Below, in pieces: positions 40,344 to 50,169 of a stretch of DNA of 64,000 nucleotides. A model generated the notes under the pieces. It ran no database searches. It saw nothing but the letters and a program-made list of their open reading frames with translations, and was not told the DNA's origin. Source of the stretch: Rikenellaceae bacterium (GTDB taxonomy: Bacteria > Bacteroidota > Bacteroidia > Bacteroidales > Rikenellaceae). The first letter of the stretch is position 1; each line of letters opens with the position of its first letter. The position numbers were made by a program, and so were the translations under genes. The stretch covers positions 1 through 64,000 of the forward strand of contig SUZC01000007.1 of assembly GCA_015060165.1 (NCBI GenBank). Reading direction: 5' to 3'.

Positions 40344-41488
40344 ACAGTGCTATCTCTCTTGATGAGTGTTGCTCTGACGCACAACATCAAGATTGGATTG
40401 AACATATCGAATATGAAATAGCGCAACGCTACGCTCTTTTCGCCAACACGTTTGGCTATCGAGCGAATGCGCAGAATAACAATCAAATAACGAATTAGCA
40501 TCATTGCCAAAGCTGCCAATTTTAGTTCCAATGGCAATAGAATAATCATTGCTAGCAGGCTGATGAACAAAAGTACCTGACTACCTAAATCCCATTCAAT
40601 ACGATTACGTACACCGATGGGGTAGAGGTTGTATGCCGAGCCATAGTGGCGTAACTCTGAAATCCACCACTTCAATCCGCCCCACGGGTGTTCTATCATA
40701 GTGGCTTTGGGTATCAATGCAACGCTTACATTATTGCGTTTGGCAATACGCTGGATGAAGAGATCCTCCTCGCCGATGTTCATATTGAGGTGGGTGAAGC
40801 CTTTGGCTCCAAAATAGATACTCTTTGTAAATCCAAAATTGTGGCGTGATCCCTTGAATGTTTGCCTGTTAACCGCTGCGGCAAGCCAGTAAAGTGAGGT
40901 CTGGAAACGCGACATACGCATCAGATAATTCTTAATGCCCTCAGCTGGTTCAATGGCGGTGTAACCCAAAACTATATTGCCACGCATAAATCCCTTGCCC
41001 ATCATTGCAAGCCATTGTTCCGATGCCGGAATTGCGCTTGTTGTGGTGATTATGATATGCTCGTTACGAGCCGATTTAATACCTACGTTAAGTGCCATCT
41101 TTACCGATATGGGGAAGCGGGGATTGAACTCGATTTTTGTGACAGAGAGATTGGGGTAGAGCAGGCGCTGACGCGTCAACTCTTCGTAGTAGTCGGTATC
41201 GCGACCGACGTAAACCAAGACAACTTCAAATGTGGCCGAGTATTGTTGAGCCAGCAACTGAGGTAAACGGTCCAGATAACTGTAATCTTCTGAAAATATG
41301 GGAACTATAACCGACAATGGGGGCTCTGCATTGAGTATCTTTTTGCGGCGAGAGTTACGGAATAAACTGATTCGGCCATACACAATCAGGTAGTAATAAA
41401 CCTGAATGCAGAAGAGTATAAAAGCTGCTGCAGTCAGGGCTGTACCTTGCCATCCGTAGTGAGAAATTATATAATCGAAATATTGCAT
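40334..41488 (-). CDS. Membrane glycosyltransferase family 2
   Basis: 384 aa. One N-terminal helix (about 10-30) is followed by a GT-A domain: 'PLSVIVPIFSEDYSYLDRLP' near residue 50, 'RNEHIIITTTSAIP' in the donor-site region, and 'MNIGEEDLFIQRIA' (the ED acceptor-site motif). Two or three C-terminal helices close it. The start at 41488 is preferred because the longer frame begins with TTG inside the -7 box. The sugar and acceptor are unknown. Confidence 0.88.
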   Translation of the reverse strand: MQYFDYIISHYGWQGTALTAAAFILFCIQVYYYLIVYGRISLFRNSRRKKILNAEPPLSVIVPIFSEDYSYLDRLPQLLAQQYSATFEVVLVYVGRDTDYYEELTRQRLLYPNLSVTKIEFNPRFPISVKMALNVGIKSARNEHIIITTTSAIPASEQWLAMMGKGFMRGNIVLGYTAIEPAEGIKNYLMRMSRFQTSLYWLAAAVNRQTFKGSRHNFGFTKSIYFGAKGFTHLNMNIGEEDLFIQRIAKRNNVSVALIPKATMIEHPWGGLKWWISELRHYGSAYNLYPIGVRNRIEWDLGSQVLLFISLLAMIILLPLELKLAALAMMLIRYLIVILRIRSIAKRVGEKSVALRYFIFDMFNPILMLCVRATLIKRDSTVWR

Positions 41489-41512
41489 AAAATGTCTAGC
41501 TCTAATATCTTG

Positions 41513-41520
41513 CAAAGATA
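41513..41520 (-). promoter_or_regulatory. Promoter of the glycosyltransferase/ECF sigma pair
   Basis: Minus-strand TATCTTTG -7 box, 24 nt before the glycosyltransferase start. Confidence 0.6.
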
Positions 41521-41529
41521 CTCATTTCG

Positions 41530-41583
41530 CAGCAAACCTCATAGTAAAATGCGAAAAATATTAGGGGTCGGGTGGGTTTGCTG
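41530..41583. promoter_or_regulatory. Wide 9-bp inverted repeat upstream of the glycosyltransferase promoter
   Basis: CAGCAAACC (41530-41538) and GGTTTGCTG (41575-41583), perfect arms 36 nt apart, spanning the -33 side of the promoter. Possible two-site operator; function unknown. Confidence 0.3.
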
Positions 41584-41677
41584 TGGAATTTTGTTGCTGG
41601 ATACATGCTGATGAAGAATAATGGGTGGCGAAATGTAGTTTTATGGCCAGAAATCGTTATTTTTCAAAGAAAAATAG

Positions 41678-41685
41678 TAACTTTG
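41678..41685 (+). promoter_or_regulatory. Promoter of the tgt run
   Basis: TAACTTTG -7 box, 51 nt before the chosen tgt start. I see no other TAnnTTTG box up to 51600, so the eight plus-strand genes may share this transcript. Confidence 0.55.
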
Positions 41686-41736
41686 TCCGAATTGTGCGCT
41701 GTTGGTATTGGACAGCCCTAAAAGATGATTGTTTTT

Positions 41737-42867
41737 ATGAATTTTACACTTCAACATAGAGCCTCTGATTCGAAAGCTCGCGCCGGAGAGATTCAGACCG
41801 ATCACGGAACGATTCAAACTCCAATTTTTATGCCTGTCGGGACTGCTGCGGCAATGAAAGGTATATTCCACCGCGATTTGAAGGAGGATGCTCGCGCTCA
41901 AATTATTTTGGCCAATACCTATCACCTATATCTTCGTCCAGGAATGAAAATTTTGGAGGAGGCAGGTGGTGTCCATAAGTTCTCAACATGGGATGGCCCG
42001 ATGCTTACCGATAGTGGAGGTTTCCAGGTCTTCTCTCTTTCTGGTTGTCGCAAGCTCAAAGAGGAGGGGTGTCATTTTCGTTCGCATATCGATGGCTCGA
42101 AGCACCTTTTCACCCCCGAGGGTGTGATTGACACTGAGCGAACAATCGGAGCCGACATTATGATGGCATTCGACGAATGTCCTCCTGGGGATGCTCCAAA
42201 GGAGTATGCCGCAAAGTCGTTGGCGCTTACCGAGCGTTGGTTGGATAGATGTTTCAACCGCTATCATCAGACAGCCCCTAAATATGGTCATTACCAATCT
42301 CTGTTCCCCATTGTGCAGGGTTGTGCGTATCCCGATTTGCGAGCCAAGGCAGCCGAGAATGTCCAGCAATATGATGCCGATGGATATGCTATTGGTGGTT
42401 TGGCCGTAGGTGAGCCTACTGAGGTGATGTACTCTATGATTGAGGTGGTCAATGCTGTACTGCCAGAGGATAAACCACGCTATCTGATGGGCGTGGGTAC
42501 GCCGATAAATATTTTGGAAGGTATTGATCGCGGAGTCGATATGTTCGATTGTGTGATGCCTACCCGTAATGGCCGCAATGGTCAGATATTTACGAGCGAG
42601 GGTACTATCAATTTACGAAATAAAAAGTGGGAGAACGACTTCTCTCCGCTCGATGAGAATGGCGTTAGTTTCGTGGATAAACAGTATACCAAAGCATACG
42701 TTCACCACCTTACTATTTGCAAGGAGATGATGGCTGCGCAGATTGCATCGTTGCACAATGTGGCTTTCTATCTGTGGCTGGTGGGCGAGGCTCGCAAGCA
42801 TATTTTGGCAGGTGACTTCAAGCAGTGGAAGAGCGTGATGGTTGAAAAATTGGGCCGTAGGTTGTAG
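41737..42867 (+). CDS. tgt: tRNA-guanine transglycosylase
   Basis: Exchanges guanine 34 for a queuine precursor in tRNAs with GUN anticodons. 'MLTDSGGFQVFSL' holds the catalytic-region Asp, 'GGLAVGEPTEVM' the substrate pocket, and 'FDCVMPTRNGRNGQ' the nucleophile Asp. The zinc ligands are degenerate here: the C-x-C-x2-C motif is not seen, as in many Bacteroidetes members. The ATG at 41737 gives the homologous N-terminus MNFTLQH; an in-frame ATG at 41725 adds four residues. Confidence 0.95.
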   Translation: MNFTLQHRASDSKARAGEIQTDHGTIQTPIFMPVGTAAAMKGIFHRDLKEDARAQIILANTYHLYLRPGMKILEEAGGVHKFSTWDGPMLTDSGGFQVFSLSGCRKLKEEGCHFRSHIDGSKHLFTPEGVIDTERTIGADIMMAFDECPPGDAPKEYAAKSLALTERWLDRCFNRYHQTAPKYGHYQSLFPIVQGCAYPDLRAKAAENVQQYDADGYAIGGLAVGEPTEVMYSMIEVVNAVLPEDKPRYLMGVGTPINILEGIDRGVDMFDCVMPTRNGRNGQIFTSEGTINLRNKKWENDFSPLDENGVSFVDKQYTKAYVHHLTICKEMMAAQIASLHNVAFYLWLVGEARKHILAGDFKQWKSVMVEKLGRRL

Positions 42868-42883
42868 GGTGTTACGATAGCAG

Positions 42884-44005
42884 ATGTTGAAAATGAGTAA
42901 CAAAATGAAAATATCTTTTCCGGGATTCAAGATACTTGACCGATATATTTTGGGCAAGTTCCTGGGTACATATCTCTTTTCGATAGCGATGATTACCATC
43001 ATCTTGGTGGTGTTTGACTATGCAGAGAAGGTCGATGACTTTACAGCTACCAAGGCTCCGATGTCGGCTATTATTTTTGAGTACTATCTCAATTTTGTGC
43101 CCGATTTCGTGAATCAGTTCAGTGGCCTATTTACCTTCATTTCGGTTATCTTCTTTACCTCGAAGATGGCCTACCAAACCGAGATTATCGCAATGTTGTC
43201 GGGTGGTATGAGTTTCCGCCGCCTGATGTGGCCCTACTTTTTGGGAGCATTGGCTATTATGTTGTTGTCGCTCACGCTTAATTTGTGGATTATTCCTCAG
43301 TCGCAGGTGGCTTGTATTGATTTTCAGCGAAAATATGTTCCCAAGCATAAGAATGAGCAGTACGAGCGCCATATATATCGACAGATCAGCCCCGGTGAGT
43401 ATGTCTACGTGAGAGGATTCAATAGCTCAAACCGAGCCTCTTATCTGGTGTTGGAGCGTTACGATAGTACTGTTGTGAGGGAGTCGTTGGAGGCTGCCGA
43501 TGCAACGGTCGATCCTGAAACAGGTCATTGGAAGGCGCAGCGATACATCCATCGCCGAGTTGCTGCCGATGGTAGCGAGAGTTTTGAGCAGTTGCGAGAT
43601 TTGGATACGTTGATAAATCTTGATGTTCGGGAATTGGGAACGGTAGAGAAGATTGTCCCCACGATGAAAATTGGTGAATTAAACCGCTTTATAGAGCAGC
43701 AACGAGCCAAAGGTTCCGATTCGATAAAGATTATTGAGGTGGAGCGCCATTGCCGTTTTGCCTACCCGATGGCAACCTTTATCCTAACGCTGATAGGAGT
43801 GAGCCTTTCGTCGCGCAAGGTGCGAGGTGGTACGGGCCTGCATATCGGAATCGGTATCACCCTATGTTTCTCGTATATTATGTTTAATCGAGTTTTCGAG
43901 GAGTTTGCAAAGAGTGGCGCAATGACTGTGTGGTTGGCAGTGTGGATGCCAAACATAATATTTGCGATAATTGCGGCTTATCTCTATCAGAAAGCCCCCA
44001 AATAG
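42884..44005 (+). CDS. LptF/LptG-family permease
   Basis: 373 aa. Six helices in two groups of three (about 20-120 and 285-370) flank a periplasmic beta-jellyroll region (about 130-270). These proteins form the inner-membrane part of the LptBFG lipopolysaccharide extractor. 'ILDRYILGKFLGTYLFS' and 'FRRLMWPYFLGALAIM' are typical. Three in-frame ATGs (42884, 42893, 42905) are possible starts. Bacteroidetes often carry two unlinked copies; only one is in the window. Confidence 0.9.
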   Translation: MLKMSNKMKISFPGFKILDRYILGKFLGTYLFSIAMITIILVVFDYAEKVDDFTATKAPMSAIIFEYYLNFVPDFVNQFSGLFTFISVIFFTSKMAYQTEIIAMLSGGMSFRRLMWPYFLGALAIMLLSLTLNLWIIPQSQVACIDFQRKYVPKHKNEQYERHIYRQISPGEYVYVRGFNSSNRASYLVLERYDSTVVRESLEAADATVDPETGHWKAQRYIHRRVAADGSESFEQLRDLDTLINLDVRELGTVEKIVPTMKIGELNRFIEQQRAKGSDSIKIIEVERHCRFAYPMATFILTLIGVSLSSRKVRGGTGLHIGIGITLCFSYIMFNRVFEEFAKSGAMTVWLAVWMPNIIFAIIAAYLYQKAPK

Positions 44006-44014
44006 TGGTTGTGT

Positions 44015-45091
44015 ATGCAGAAGTGGGAAGATATAGCGGCCCAGGTGGCCAAAGGTGCGAGACTGGATGAGGAGCAGGCACTTGTGTTGTGGCGAGAAGC
44101 CCCTTTATGGCGATTGGCCGAGTTGGCAGTTGCACGAAAACGCGAGGTAAGTGGCGACAAGGTCTTTTATAATAAGAACTTCCACGTTGAGCCAACCAAT
44201 GTGTGTGTGTTTAATTGTAAATTCTGCTCGTTCCGTCGTCCGAAAGGTAGTCCGGAGGCGTGGGATATGTCGATGGAGCAGGTTGAGGAGTTGGTACGCT
44301 CGTTTGAGGGCAGTGGCGTGACCGAAGTGCATATTGTCGGAGGTGTTCATCCCGAGCACGATATCTATTACTATTGCGATATGATTCGTAAGGTAAAGAG
44401 TATTCTGCCGAGTGTGGCGGTTAAGGCCTTTACTGCAATTGAACTCTCGTATATGATTCGTAAGGCGAGTTTGTCGGTCGAAGAGGGTCTGAAATTGTTG
44501 ATCGATGCGGGTATGGATGCTATCCCAGGCGGTGGGGCTGAGATTTTCGATGAGAAGATTCGTGCAGAGATTTGTCCCGATAAAGGTTCAACGGCCGAGT
44601 GGTTTGAGGTGCACGAGGCGGCGCATAAGTTGGGAATCAAAACCAATGCTACTATTTTGTATGGCCACATTGAGGGATTGGAGCATAGAGTTGATCACCT
44701 GATGCGTCTGCGTCGATTGCAGGACAAGACGGGTGGCTTTAATGCTTTTATTCCGTTGAAATATCGCAATTTCGGCAACTCGATGTCGGCCATTGGTGAG
44801 GTGCCAATTGTGGATGACTTGCGCACGCTTGCGATGAGTCGTCTGATTTTGGACAATGTGCCCCATATTAAAGCCTATTGGGTGATGTATGGTAAGCAGA
44901 CAACCGAGATGGCGTTGGCATTTGGAGCCGATGATATAGATGGCACGATTGACGACTCTACCAAGATTTATTCGATGGCCGGTGCCGATGATTCGCGTCC
45001 CAGAATGAGCGTCGAGCAGATGCGCGAGATGGTGGCTCGTGCGGGCTTCAGGGCCGTGGAACGCGACACTCTTTATAACGAGATAGGATAA
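44015..45091 (+). CDS. mqnE: Aminofutalosine synthase (radical SAM)
   Basis: 358 aa. MqnE joins a carboxyvinyl benzoate to SAM to give aminofutalosine, early in the futalosine route to menaquinone. The cluster motif is CVFNCKFC (C-x3-C-x2-C). 'IPGGGAEIFDEKIR' and 'IKAYWVMYGKQTTEMALAFG' favour MqnE over MqnC. I begin at the ATG at 44015; a TTG at 44009 would add two residues. No other mqn gene is in the window. Confidence 0.9.
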   Translation: MQKWEDIAAQVAKGARLDEEQALVLWREAPLWRLAELAVARKREVSGDKVFYNKNFHVEPTNVCVFNCKFCSFRRPKGSPEAWDMSMEQVEELVRSFEGSGVTEVHIVGGVHPEHDIYYYCDMIRKVKSILPSVAVKAFTAIELSYMIRKASLSVEEGLKLLIDAGMDAIPGGGAEIFDEKIRAEICPDKGSTAEWFEVHEAAHKLGIKTNATILYGHIEGLEHRVDHLMRLRRLQDKTGGFNAFIPLKYRNFGNSMSAIGEVPIVDDLRTLAMSRLILDNVPHIKAYWVMYGKQTTEMALAFGADDIDGTIDDSTKIYSMAGADDSRPRMSVEQMREMVARAGFRAVERDTLYNEIG

Positions 45092-45121
45092 TTTAATTAG
45101 ATAAACTTAGAAGGAAACCAG

Positions 45122-46159
45122 ATGCAAGATATGGAACAAAACAGACCCAGAAGGAGAAGAAAGGCCAAGAGCAGCTATCGAAATAGTATAAGCGGATTGA
45201 TAAGTCATCTGCGCCAGTCGCCCTTGGCGTGGAACGCAGTGCTTATAGTGCTTACTATTTTGGCGATTATTATAGTCTCGACTATTGCGATGAATATCAT
45301 CACACGTCACGGCACACATCGTACTGTCCCCGATTTTATGGGTGTGAAGATTACCGATGTAGAACAGACCGCAAAGAAAAGAGGATTCAGAATCGTGATT
45401 GTCGATTCGCTGTTTGTGCCGGCATACGAGGGAGGAATAGTGTTAGATCAGTTGCCCAAGGGTGGTGTTGAGGTCAAGGCTGGCCGTAAGGTCTATGTGA
45501 CTATAAACTCGTTCCGTCAGAAGATGGTGAAGGTGCCTTATGTAGCAGGTCGCAGTTTGCGTCAGGCGAAGAATATGTTGGAGGTCGCTGGTCTGGGAAT
45601 AGAGAAGTTGGTCTACGAAGAGGATATCGCTACAAATTATGTGTTGGCTGAGTTGGTCAATGGTAAGGAACTCAACGAGCAGAGCAATGTCGAGATTGAG
45701 ATGGGCGAAGGTGTTGTGTTGAAGGTAGGTGTTGAGCCCGAGAAGAACACAACCATTGTCCCCAAGGCTATTGGTCAGGGGCTTAACGCAGCCAAGAGTC
45801 GCTTGTGGGAGCAGGGCCTGAATGTCGGGAAAATCAATTTTGACGAAGGAGTAAATCTGCTAAATCAAAAGGATGCCCGCGTATATAAGCAGTCGATTAA
45901 CCATAATGCCAGTGTACAGTTGGGTTCGGCTGTCGATTTGTGGCTTACTCTCGACGAGGAGTCGGTGAAGAAGAGTAGCGTGGCATCGGATAAGCGCGCC
46001 AACGAGTTGGAGAAGGAACGATTGGAGGCCGAAAAGGCTTTGCAGGATTCGCTGGAGCAGGCAGAGCGTGGTCAGAGAATCGATTTGATAAACGCTTTGC
46101 AGCAGAGCAGCCAGCAGAATCAAACCGTTACAGAAACATCGGAAGATGAATTCTTTTAG
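45122..46159 (+). CDS. PASTA-domain membrane protein
   Basis: 345 aa. A basic cytoplasmic N-terminus (1-30), one helix (about 38-60) and three extracytoplasmic PASTA repeats from about 68 to 280 ('TVPDFMGVKITDVEQTAKKR', 'VPYVAGRSLRQAKNMLEVAG', 'VPKAIGQGLNAAKSRLWEQG'). A charged, Gln-rich tail follows. PASTA domains bind uncrosslinked peptidoglycan. There is no kinase or penicillin-binding domain. It lies 7 nt before rluD. Confidence 0.9.
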   Translation: MQDMEQNRPRRRRKAKSSYRNSISGLISHLRQSPLAWNAVLIVLTILAIIIVSTIAMNIITRHGTHRTVPDFMGVKITDVEQTAKKRGFRIVIVDSLFVPAYEGGIVLDQLPKGGVEVKAGRKVYVTINSFRQKMVKVPYVAGRSLRQAKNMLEVAGLGIEKLVYEEDIATNYVLAELVNGKELNEQSNVEIEMGEGVVLKVGVEPEKNTTIVPKAIGQGLNAAKSRLWEQGLNVGKINFDEGVNLLNQKDARVYKQSINHNASVQLGSAVDLWLTLDEESVKKSSVASDKRANELEKERLEAEKALQDSLEQAERGQRIDLINALQQSSQQNQTVTETSEDEFF

Positions 46160-46166
46160 TTGAGTT

Positions 46167-47306
46167 ATGCAGTTGGAAAAGGAGAAAATATTGGGAGGCG
46201 AAGCTCAGTACGCTGAGACGGATAAACCTATCGATGAGTTGTCGTCGGAGCAGATGCTTGATGATGATTTGGCTGAGGGTGAGGGTGCCGATGAACTCTT
46301 TGAGCATTTTGCCATCACGGTCGATAAGGGGCAGAAGATGCTTCGATTGGATAAGTATTTGGTGGACCGTATGGAACACTGCTCGCGTAATCGTATTCAG
46401 ACAGCTGCCGACAGTGGAAATATATTGGTCAATGGCGTGCCGGCCAAATCGAGCTACAAAGTAAAGCCACTGGATAGAATTACTTTGGTGATGCCCTATC
46501 CTAAGCGCGAGATTGAGATTATTCCTGAAAATATACCGCTTAATATCGTATATGAGGATGATGATTTGATTATTGTCAACAAGGAGGCAGGTATGGTCGT
46601 TCACCCAGGTTGTGGTAATTATAGCGGAACGTTGGTGAATGCCTTGACCTACCATTTGAAGGACTTGCCATTGTTCCAGGAGGGTGATATGCGTGCCGGA
46701 TTGGTGCACCGAATCGATAAAGATACTTCGGGTTTGTTGGTGGTGGCTAAGAATGAACGTTCGCACGCACGTCTGGCAAAGCAGTTCTTCGACCATACGA
46801 TTCATCGCCGTTATGTGGCGTTGGTGTGGGGTAATCTGCCCGAAGATGAGGGAACGATAACGGGAAATATCGGCCGAAGCCCGAAAGATAGATTGCAGAT
46901 GTATGTCTTTGCTGATGGCTCGGATGGTAAGCACGCCGTGACGCACTATAAGGTGTTGAAGCGTTATGGGTATGTGACACTGGTGGAGTGCCGTTTGGAG
47001 ACAGGACGTACACATCAGATTCGTGTGCATATGTCGTGGCAGGGTCACCCATTGTTCAACGATGGCCGTTACGGGGGTGATAGGATTTTGAAGGGAACAA
47101 CCTTCTCGAAATATAAGCAGTTCATCGAAAATTGTTTCACGCTTTTGCCTCGTCAGGCTCTGCATGCACGCTCACTCGGTTTTGTGCATCCCACAACTGG
47201 CAAGGAGGTCTATTTCGAGAGTTCGTTGCCTGATGATTTGCTTGCCGTGGTTGCTAAGTGGGACGGCTATGTGGCAGCCCGCCAGCTTGCTGAAGATGAA
47301 GAGTAA
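46167..47306 (+). CDS. rluD: RluD-family rRNA pseudouridine synthase
   Basis: 379 aa. An acidic N-terminal extension of about 45 residues precedes an S4 domain (about 55-110, 'LRLDKYLVDRMEHCSRNRIQ'). The catalytic domain carries 'HRIDKDTSGLLVVAKN' with the nucleophile Asp. RluD makes pseudouridines in helix 69 of 23S rRNA; assignment within the RluA/C/D group is by overall similarity only. Confidence 0.92.
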   Translation: MQLEKEKILGGEAQYAETDKPIDELSSEQMLDDDLAEGEGADELFEHFAITVDKGQKMLRLDKYLVDRMEHCSRNRIQTAADSGNILVNGVPAKSSYKVKPLDRITLVMPYPKREIEIIPENIPLNIVYEDDDLIIVNKEAGMVVHPGCGNYSGTLVNALTYHLKDLPLFQEGDMRAGLVHRIDKDTSGLLVVAKNERSHARLAKQFFDHTIHRRYVALVWGNLPEDEGTITGNIGRSPKDRLQMYVFADGSDGKHAVTHYKVLKRYGYVTLVECRLETGRTHQIRVHMSWQGHPLFNDGRYGGDRILKGTTFSKYKQFIENCFTLLPRQALHARSLGFVHPTTGKEVYFESSLPDDLLAVVAKWDGYVAARQLAEDEE

Positions 47307-47373
47307 CGGGGTGCAAGAGTAAAAATCTGGTTGCCAAGTTGCGTAATAATTAGAAAAATAAGGATCATAAAAT

Positions 47374-49197
47374 ATGTTTCTGCCAACAACTATAAAGGAG
47401 GTACGAGCTTTGGGATGGGATTATATTGATGTAATCCTTTTTACGGGCGATGCGTATATCGATCATCCGTCGTTTGGTGCGGCTGTGGTGGGCCGACTGT
47501 TGGAGGCAGAGGGATATAGAGTGGCCATTGTACCGCAACCAAATTGGCGAGATGATTTGCGTGACTTTACAAAGTTGGGTACTCCGCGGATGTTCTTTGG
47601 TGTATCGGGAGGCTCGATGGACTCGATGGTCAACCACTATACGGCCAATAAGCGTCTGCGTAGCAACGATGCCTATACGGCAGGTGGTAAAGCTGGTTTC
47701 CGTCCGGATTATGCGGTGACGGTCTATACGCAAATTCTAAAACGATTATACCCTCACGTTCCTGTGGTGATAGGCGGTATTGAGTCGTCACTCCGTCGCT
47801 TGACTCATTACGATTATTGGAGTGATAGCCTGAAACCTTCGATTTTGGCAGAGAGTGGGGCTGATTTGCTTATATACGGAATGGGCGAGAGGGTCGTGCA
47901 GCAGGTTGCGCGAGCTATGCGTAACGGGTTTAATGCAAAGTTACTCCGAAAGATTCGCCAGGTGGCTTTTATGGCCGATAAGAGTTATGTTGAGCGTCTG
48001 GATGGGGCCACAACTACCCATTTGGCATCGTATGAAGAGTGTGTGGCAGATAAGCGTGCCTTTGGACGAAACTTTGTGGAGATTGAGACGCTGAGCAATG
48101 CAATGCAGACCGATACGACGCTTGTCGAGCAGGTGGGTGACAGGTATGTTGTTGTAACACCTCCTAATACAACACTTTCGACGGAGGAGTTGGATCATTC
48201 GTTTGAGTTGCCTTATGAGCGAGCACCACATCCACGATATCGGGGTAAGGGCGATATTCCGGCGTGGGAGATGATTAAGCACTCGATAAATATCCATAGA
48301 GGTTGTTTTGGCGGTTGCTCGTTCTGTACGATTTCGGCCCATCAGGGTAAGTTCATCAATTCGCGTAGCGAGCGTTCGATATTGGCTGAGGTGGAGAAGG
48401 TAGTTAAGATGCCCGATTTTAAGGGATACATTTCCGACATTGGTGCGCCATCGGCCAATATGTATGGAATGGGAGGGCGAGACACCTCGATTTGCGCAAA
48501 GTGTCACCGTCCGTCGTGTCTGCATCCTCGCAAATGCCCCAATCTGAACAATGACCATTCGCGACTACTCGCACTGTATGAGCGTGTGAGAGGCGTTAAA
48601 GGTGTAAAGAAAGCGTTTATAGGAAGTGGAATCAGATACGATTTATTCGATGATTCTCCATATTTGGAAACTGTAATCAAACATCATACGTCGGGCCGTT
48701 TGAAAGTTGCCCCCGAGCACACCGAGCCACACGTGTTGAACGTGATGAGAAAGCCGTCGTTTGAGATGTTTGAGCAGCTCAATAGTGATTTCCGTCGTAT
48801 CTGCTCGGAGAACGGATTACGATATCAGTTGATCCCATATTTTATTTCGTCGCACCCTGCGTGTCGCGAGTGTGATATGAAGGCTTTGGCTGATAAAGTG
48901 CTGGGTCGACTTCATTTCGATTTGGAGCAGGTACAAGATCTTACGCCTACTCCTATGACACTCTCGTCGGTGATATTCTATATGGGTGAGAATCCATATA
49001 CGGGCGAGGCAGTATATGTGGCGCGTTCACAAGATGACAAGCGCAGACAAAAGGCATATTTTTTTGCATCGGATACATCTGGAAGCAAGCGTAAAATACA
49101 ATCTGTTAAACAAAATGATGGCAGAAAATCATCTCCTGCAAATTGTAAAAGTAGAGGAAAGAAGTCGCGGGAATCATATAAATATAGAAAAAGTTAA
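47374..49197 (+). CDS. YgiQ-family radical SAM protein
   Basis: 607 aa. N-terminal B12-binding-like region, then a radical SAM core with HRGCFGGCSFCTISAHQGK (C-x3-C-x2-C) near residue 312. The additional 'CAKCHRPSCLHPRKC' Cys cluster near 370 is family-typical. The function of YgiQ/UPF0313 proteins is unknown. The basic C-terminal tail (Lys/Arg/Ser-rich from about 555) is divergent. AAGGATC before the ATG may serve as ribosome binding site. Confidence 0.93.
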   Translation: MFLPTTIKEVRALGWDYIDVILFTGDAYIDHPSFGAAVVGRLLEAEGYRVAIVPQPNWRDDLRDFTKLGTPRMFFGVSGGSMDSMVNHYTANKRLRSNDAYTAGGKAGFRPDYAVTVYTQILKRLYPHVPVVIGGIESSLRRLTHYDYWSDSLKPSILAESGADLLIYGMGERVVQQVARAMRNGFNAKLLRKIRQVAFMADKSYVERLDGATTTHLASYEECVADKRAFGRNFVEIETLSNAMQTDTTLVEQVGDRYVVVTPPNTTLSTEELDHSFELPYERAPHPRYRGKGDIPAWEMIKHSINIHRGCFGGCSFCTISAHQGKFINSRSERSILAEVEKVVKMPDFKGYISDIGAPSANMYGMGGRDTSICAKCHRPSCLHPRKCPNLNNDHSRLLALYERVRGVKGVKKAFIGSGIRYDLFDDSPYLETVIKHHTSGRLKVAPEHTEPHVLNVMRKPSFEMFEQLNSDFRRICSENGLRYQLIPYFISSHPACRECDMKALADKVLGRLHFDLEQVQDLTPTPMTLSSVIFYMGENPYTGEAVYVARSQDDKRRQKAYFFASDTSGSKRKIQSVKQNDGRKSSPANCKSRGKKSRESYKYRKS

Positions 49198-49215
49198 AAT
49201 ATAAAATATTGAGAT

Positions 49216-50139
49216 ATGAAACTACTAATTCGTGTGGCCGTTGTAGCGTTGTTGTTTGTGGTGACGGCATGTTGTGGAAAGAGTGAAAAAGAGGTTCTTG
49301 ATTTCGATAAAATGAGCTTCGAGCAGTTGATGAGCGATGTTGACAAGGAGCAAGTGCAGGCTTGGTATGATTGCGCTTCGCGTATAGACGAAGATGATGT
49401 GACTGAAAGAGGGGCCGAGATTAAGGACCAAAAGCGTTTGCTATGTTTTGATTTGGACGGTACTTTGACCAACCATAAGACTCCTCTGACTCCTGAAAAT
49501 AGAGTAGTTCTTGATAAATTGATGACCAACCCCAAGTATAAGGTGATTATGGTTGGAGCGGGAAATGCTTTGCGAATATATAATCAGATGGGACAGTATC
49601 CGATTGATATCGTGGCCAATTATGGTATGCAGGAGAGTACGGTTGTCAACGGAGAGTTTGTAGAGGTGCGCAACGACCGTTGTCAGGTAGACAAGGAGTT
49701 TTTCTTGAAAAATGCGCAACTTATACGTGAGAAGCACGGTTATACGGAGTATGCAGGTGAGTCGGTGGAGTTTCACGATGCAGGTATGGTGACATTCGGA
49801 TTGCTAGGCACAGAGGCTAAACGCGAAGATAAGTTGGTGTTTGACCCCGATAGGGCAAAGCGTCGTGCAATATATAAAGAAGTATGTGAGCTATTTAAGG
49901 GTTACACTGTATATATTGGCGGCTCTACATCGTTTGACTTTACTGAAAAACAGTACAATAAGTACGACGCAGTAATGGATTATGCGCATCGTAATGGATT
50001 CACACGAGATGAAATCCTATATATAGGCGATGACTTTGGTGATGGCGGTGGCGATAGCCATATCCGTTTGGGAGGTATGGATTATATCCATATAACCGAC
50101 TTTACAAAGTTGCCAGAGAGAGTCGCATTCCTATACTAA
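49216..50139 (+). CDS. Lipoprotein HAD-superfamily phosphatase (PMM-like)
   Basis: 307 aa. A signal peptide ends VVTAC (Cys20), so the enzyme is exported and lipid-anchored, unusual for this superfamily. Motif I is FDLDGTLTN near residue 75 and motif IV GDDFGDGGGDSHI near 275. 'YIGGSTSFDFTEKQYNKYDA' resembles phosphomannomutase/class IIB HAD enzymes. A sugar-phosphate phosphatase role is inference. It sits 30 nt before a fucosidase gene. Confidence 0.82.
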   Translation: MKLLIRVAVVALLFVVTACCGKSEKEVLDFDKMSFEQLMSDVDKEQVQAWYDCASRIDEDDVTERGAEIKDQKRLLCFDLDGTLTNHKTPLTPENRVVLDKLMTNPKYKVIMVGAGNALRIYNQMGQYPIDIVANYGMQESTVVNGEFVEVRNDRCQVDKEFFLKNAQLIREKHGYTEYAGESVEFHDAGMVTFGLLGTEAKREDKLVFDPDRAKRRAIYKEVCELFKGYTVYIGGSTSFDFTEKQYNKYDAVMDYAHRNGFTRDEILYIGDDFGDGGGDSHIRLGGMDYIHITDFTKLPERVAFLY

Positions 50140-50169
50140 CTAATTAATAACCTATGCTTTTAAAGTATT

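Noticed and set aside
46128..47165. 345-codon open frame antisense to rluD
   Set aside because: It mirrors the rluD coding sequence and shows no domain, signal or ribosome binding site.
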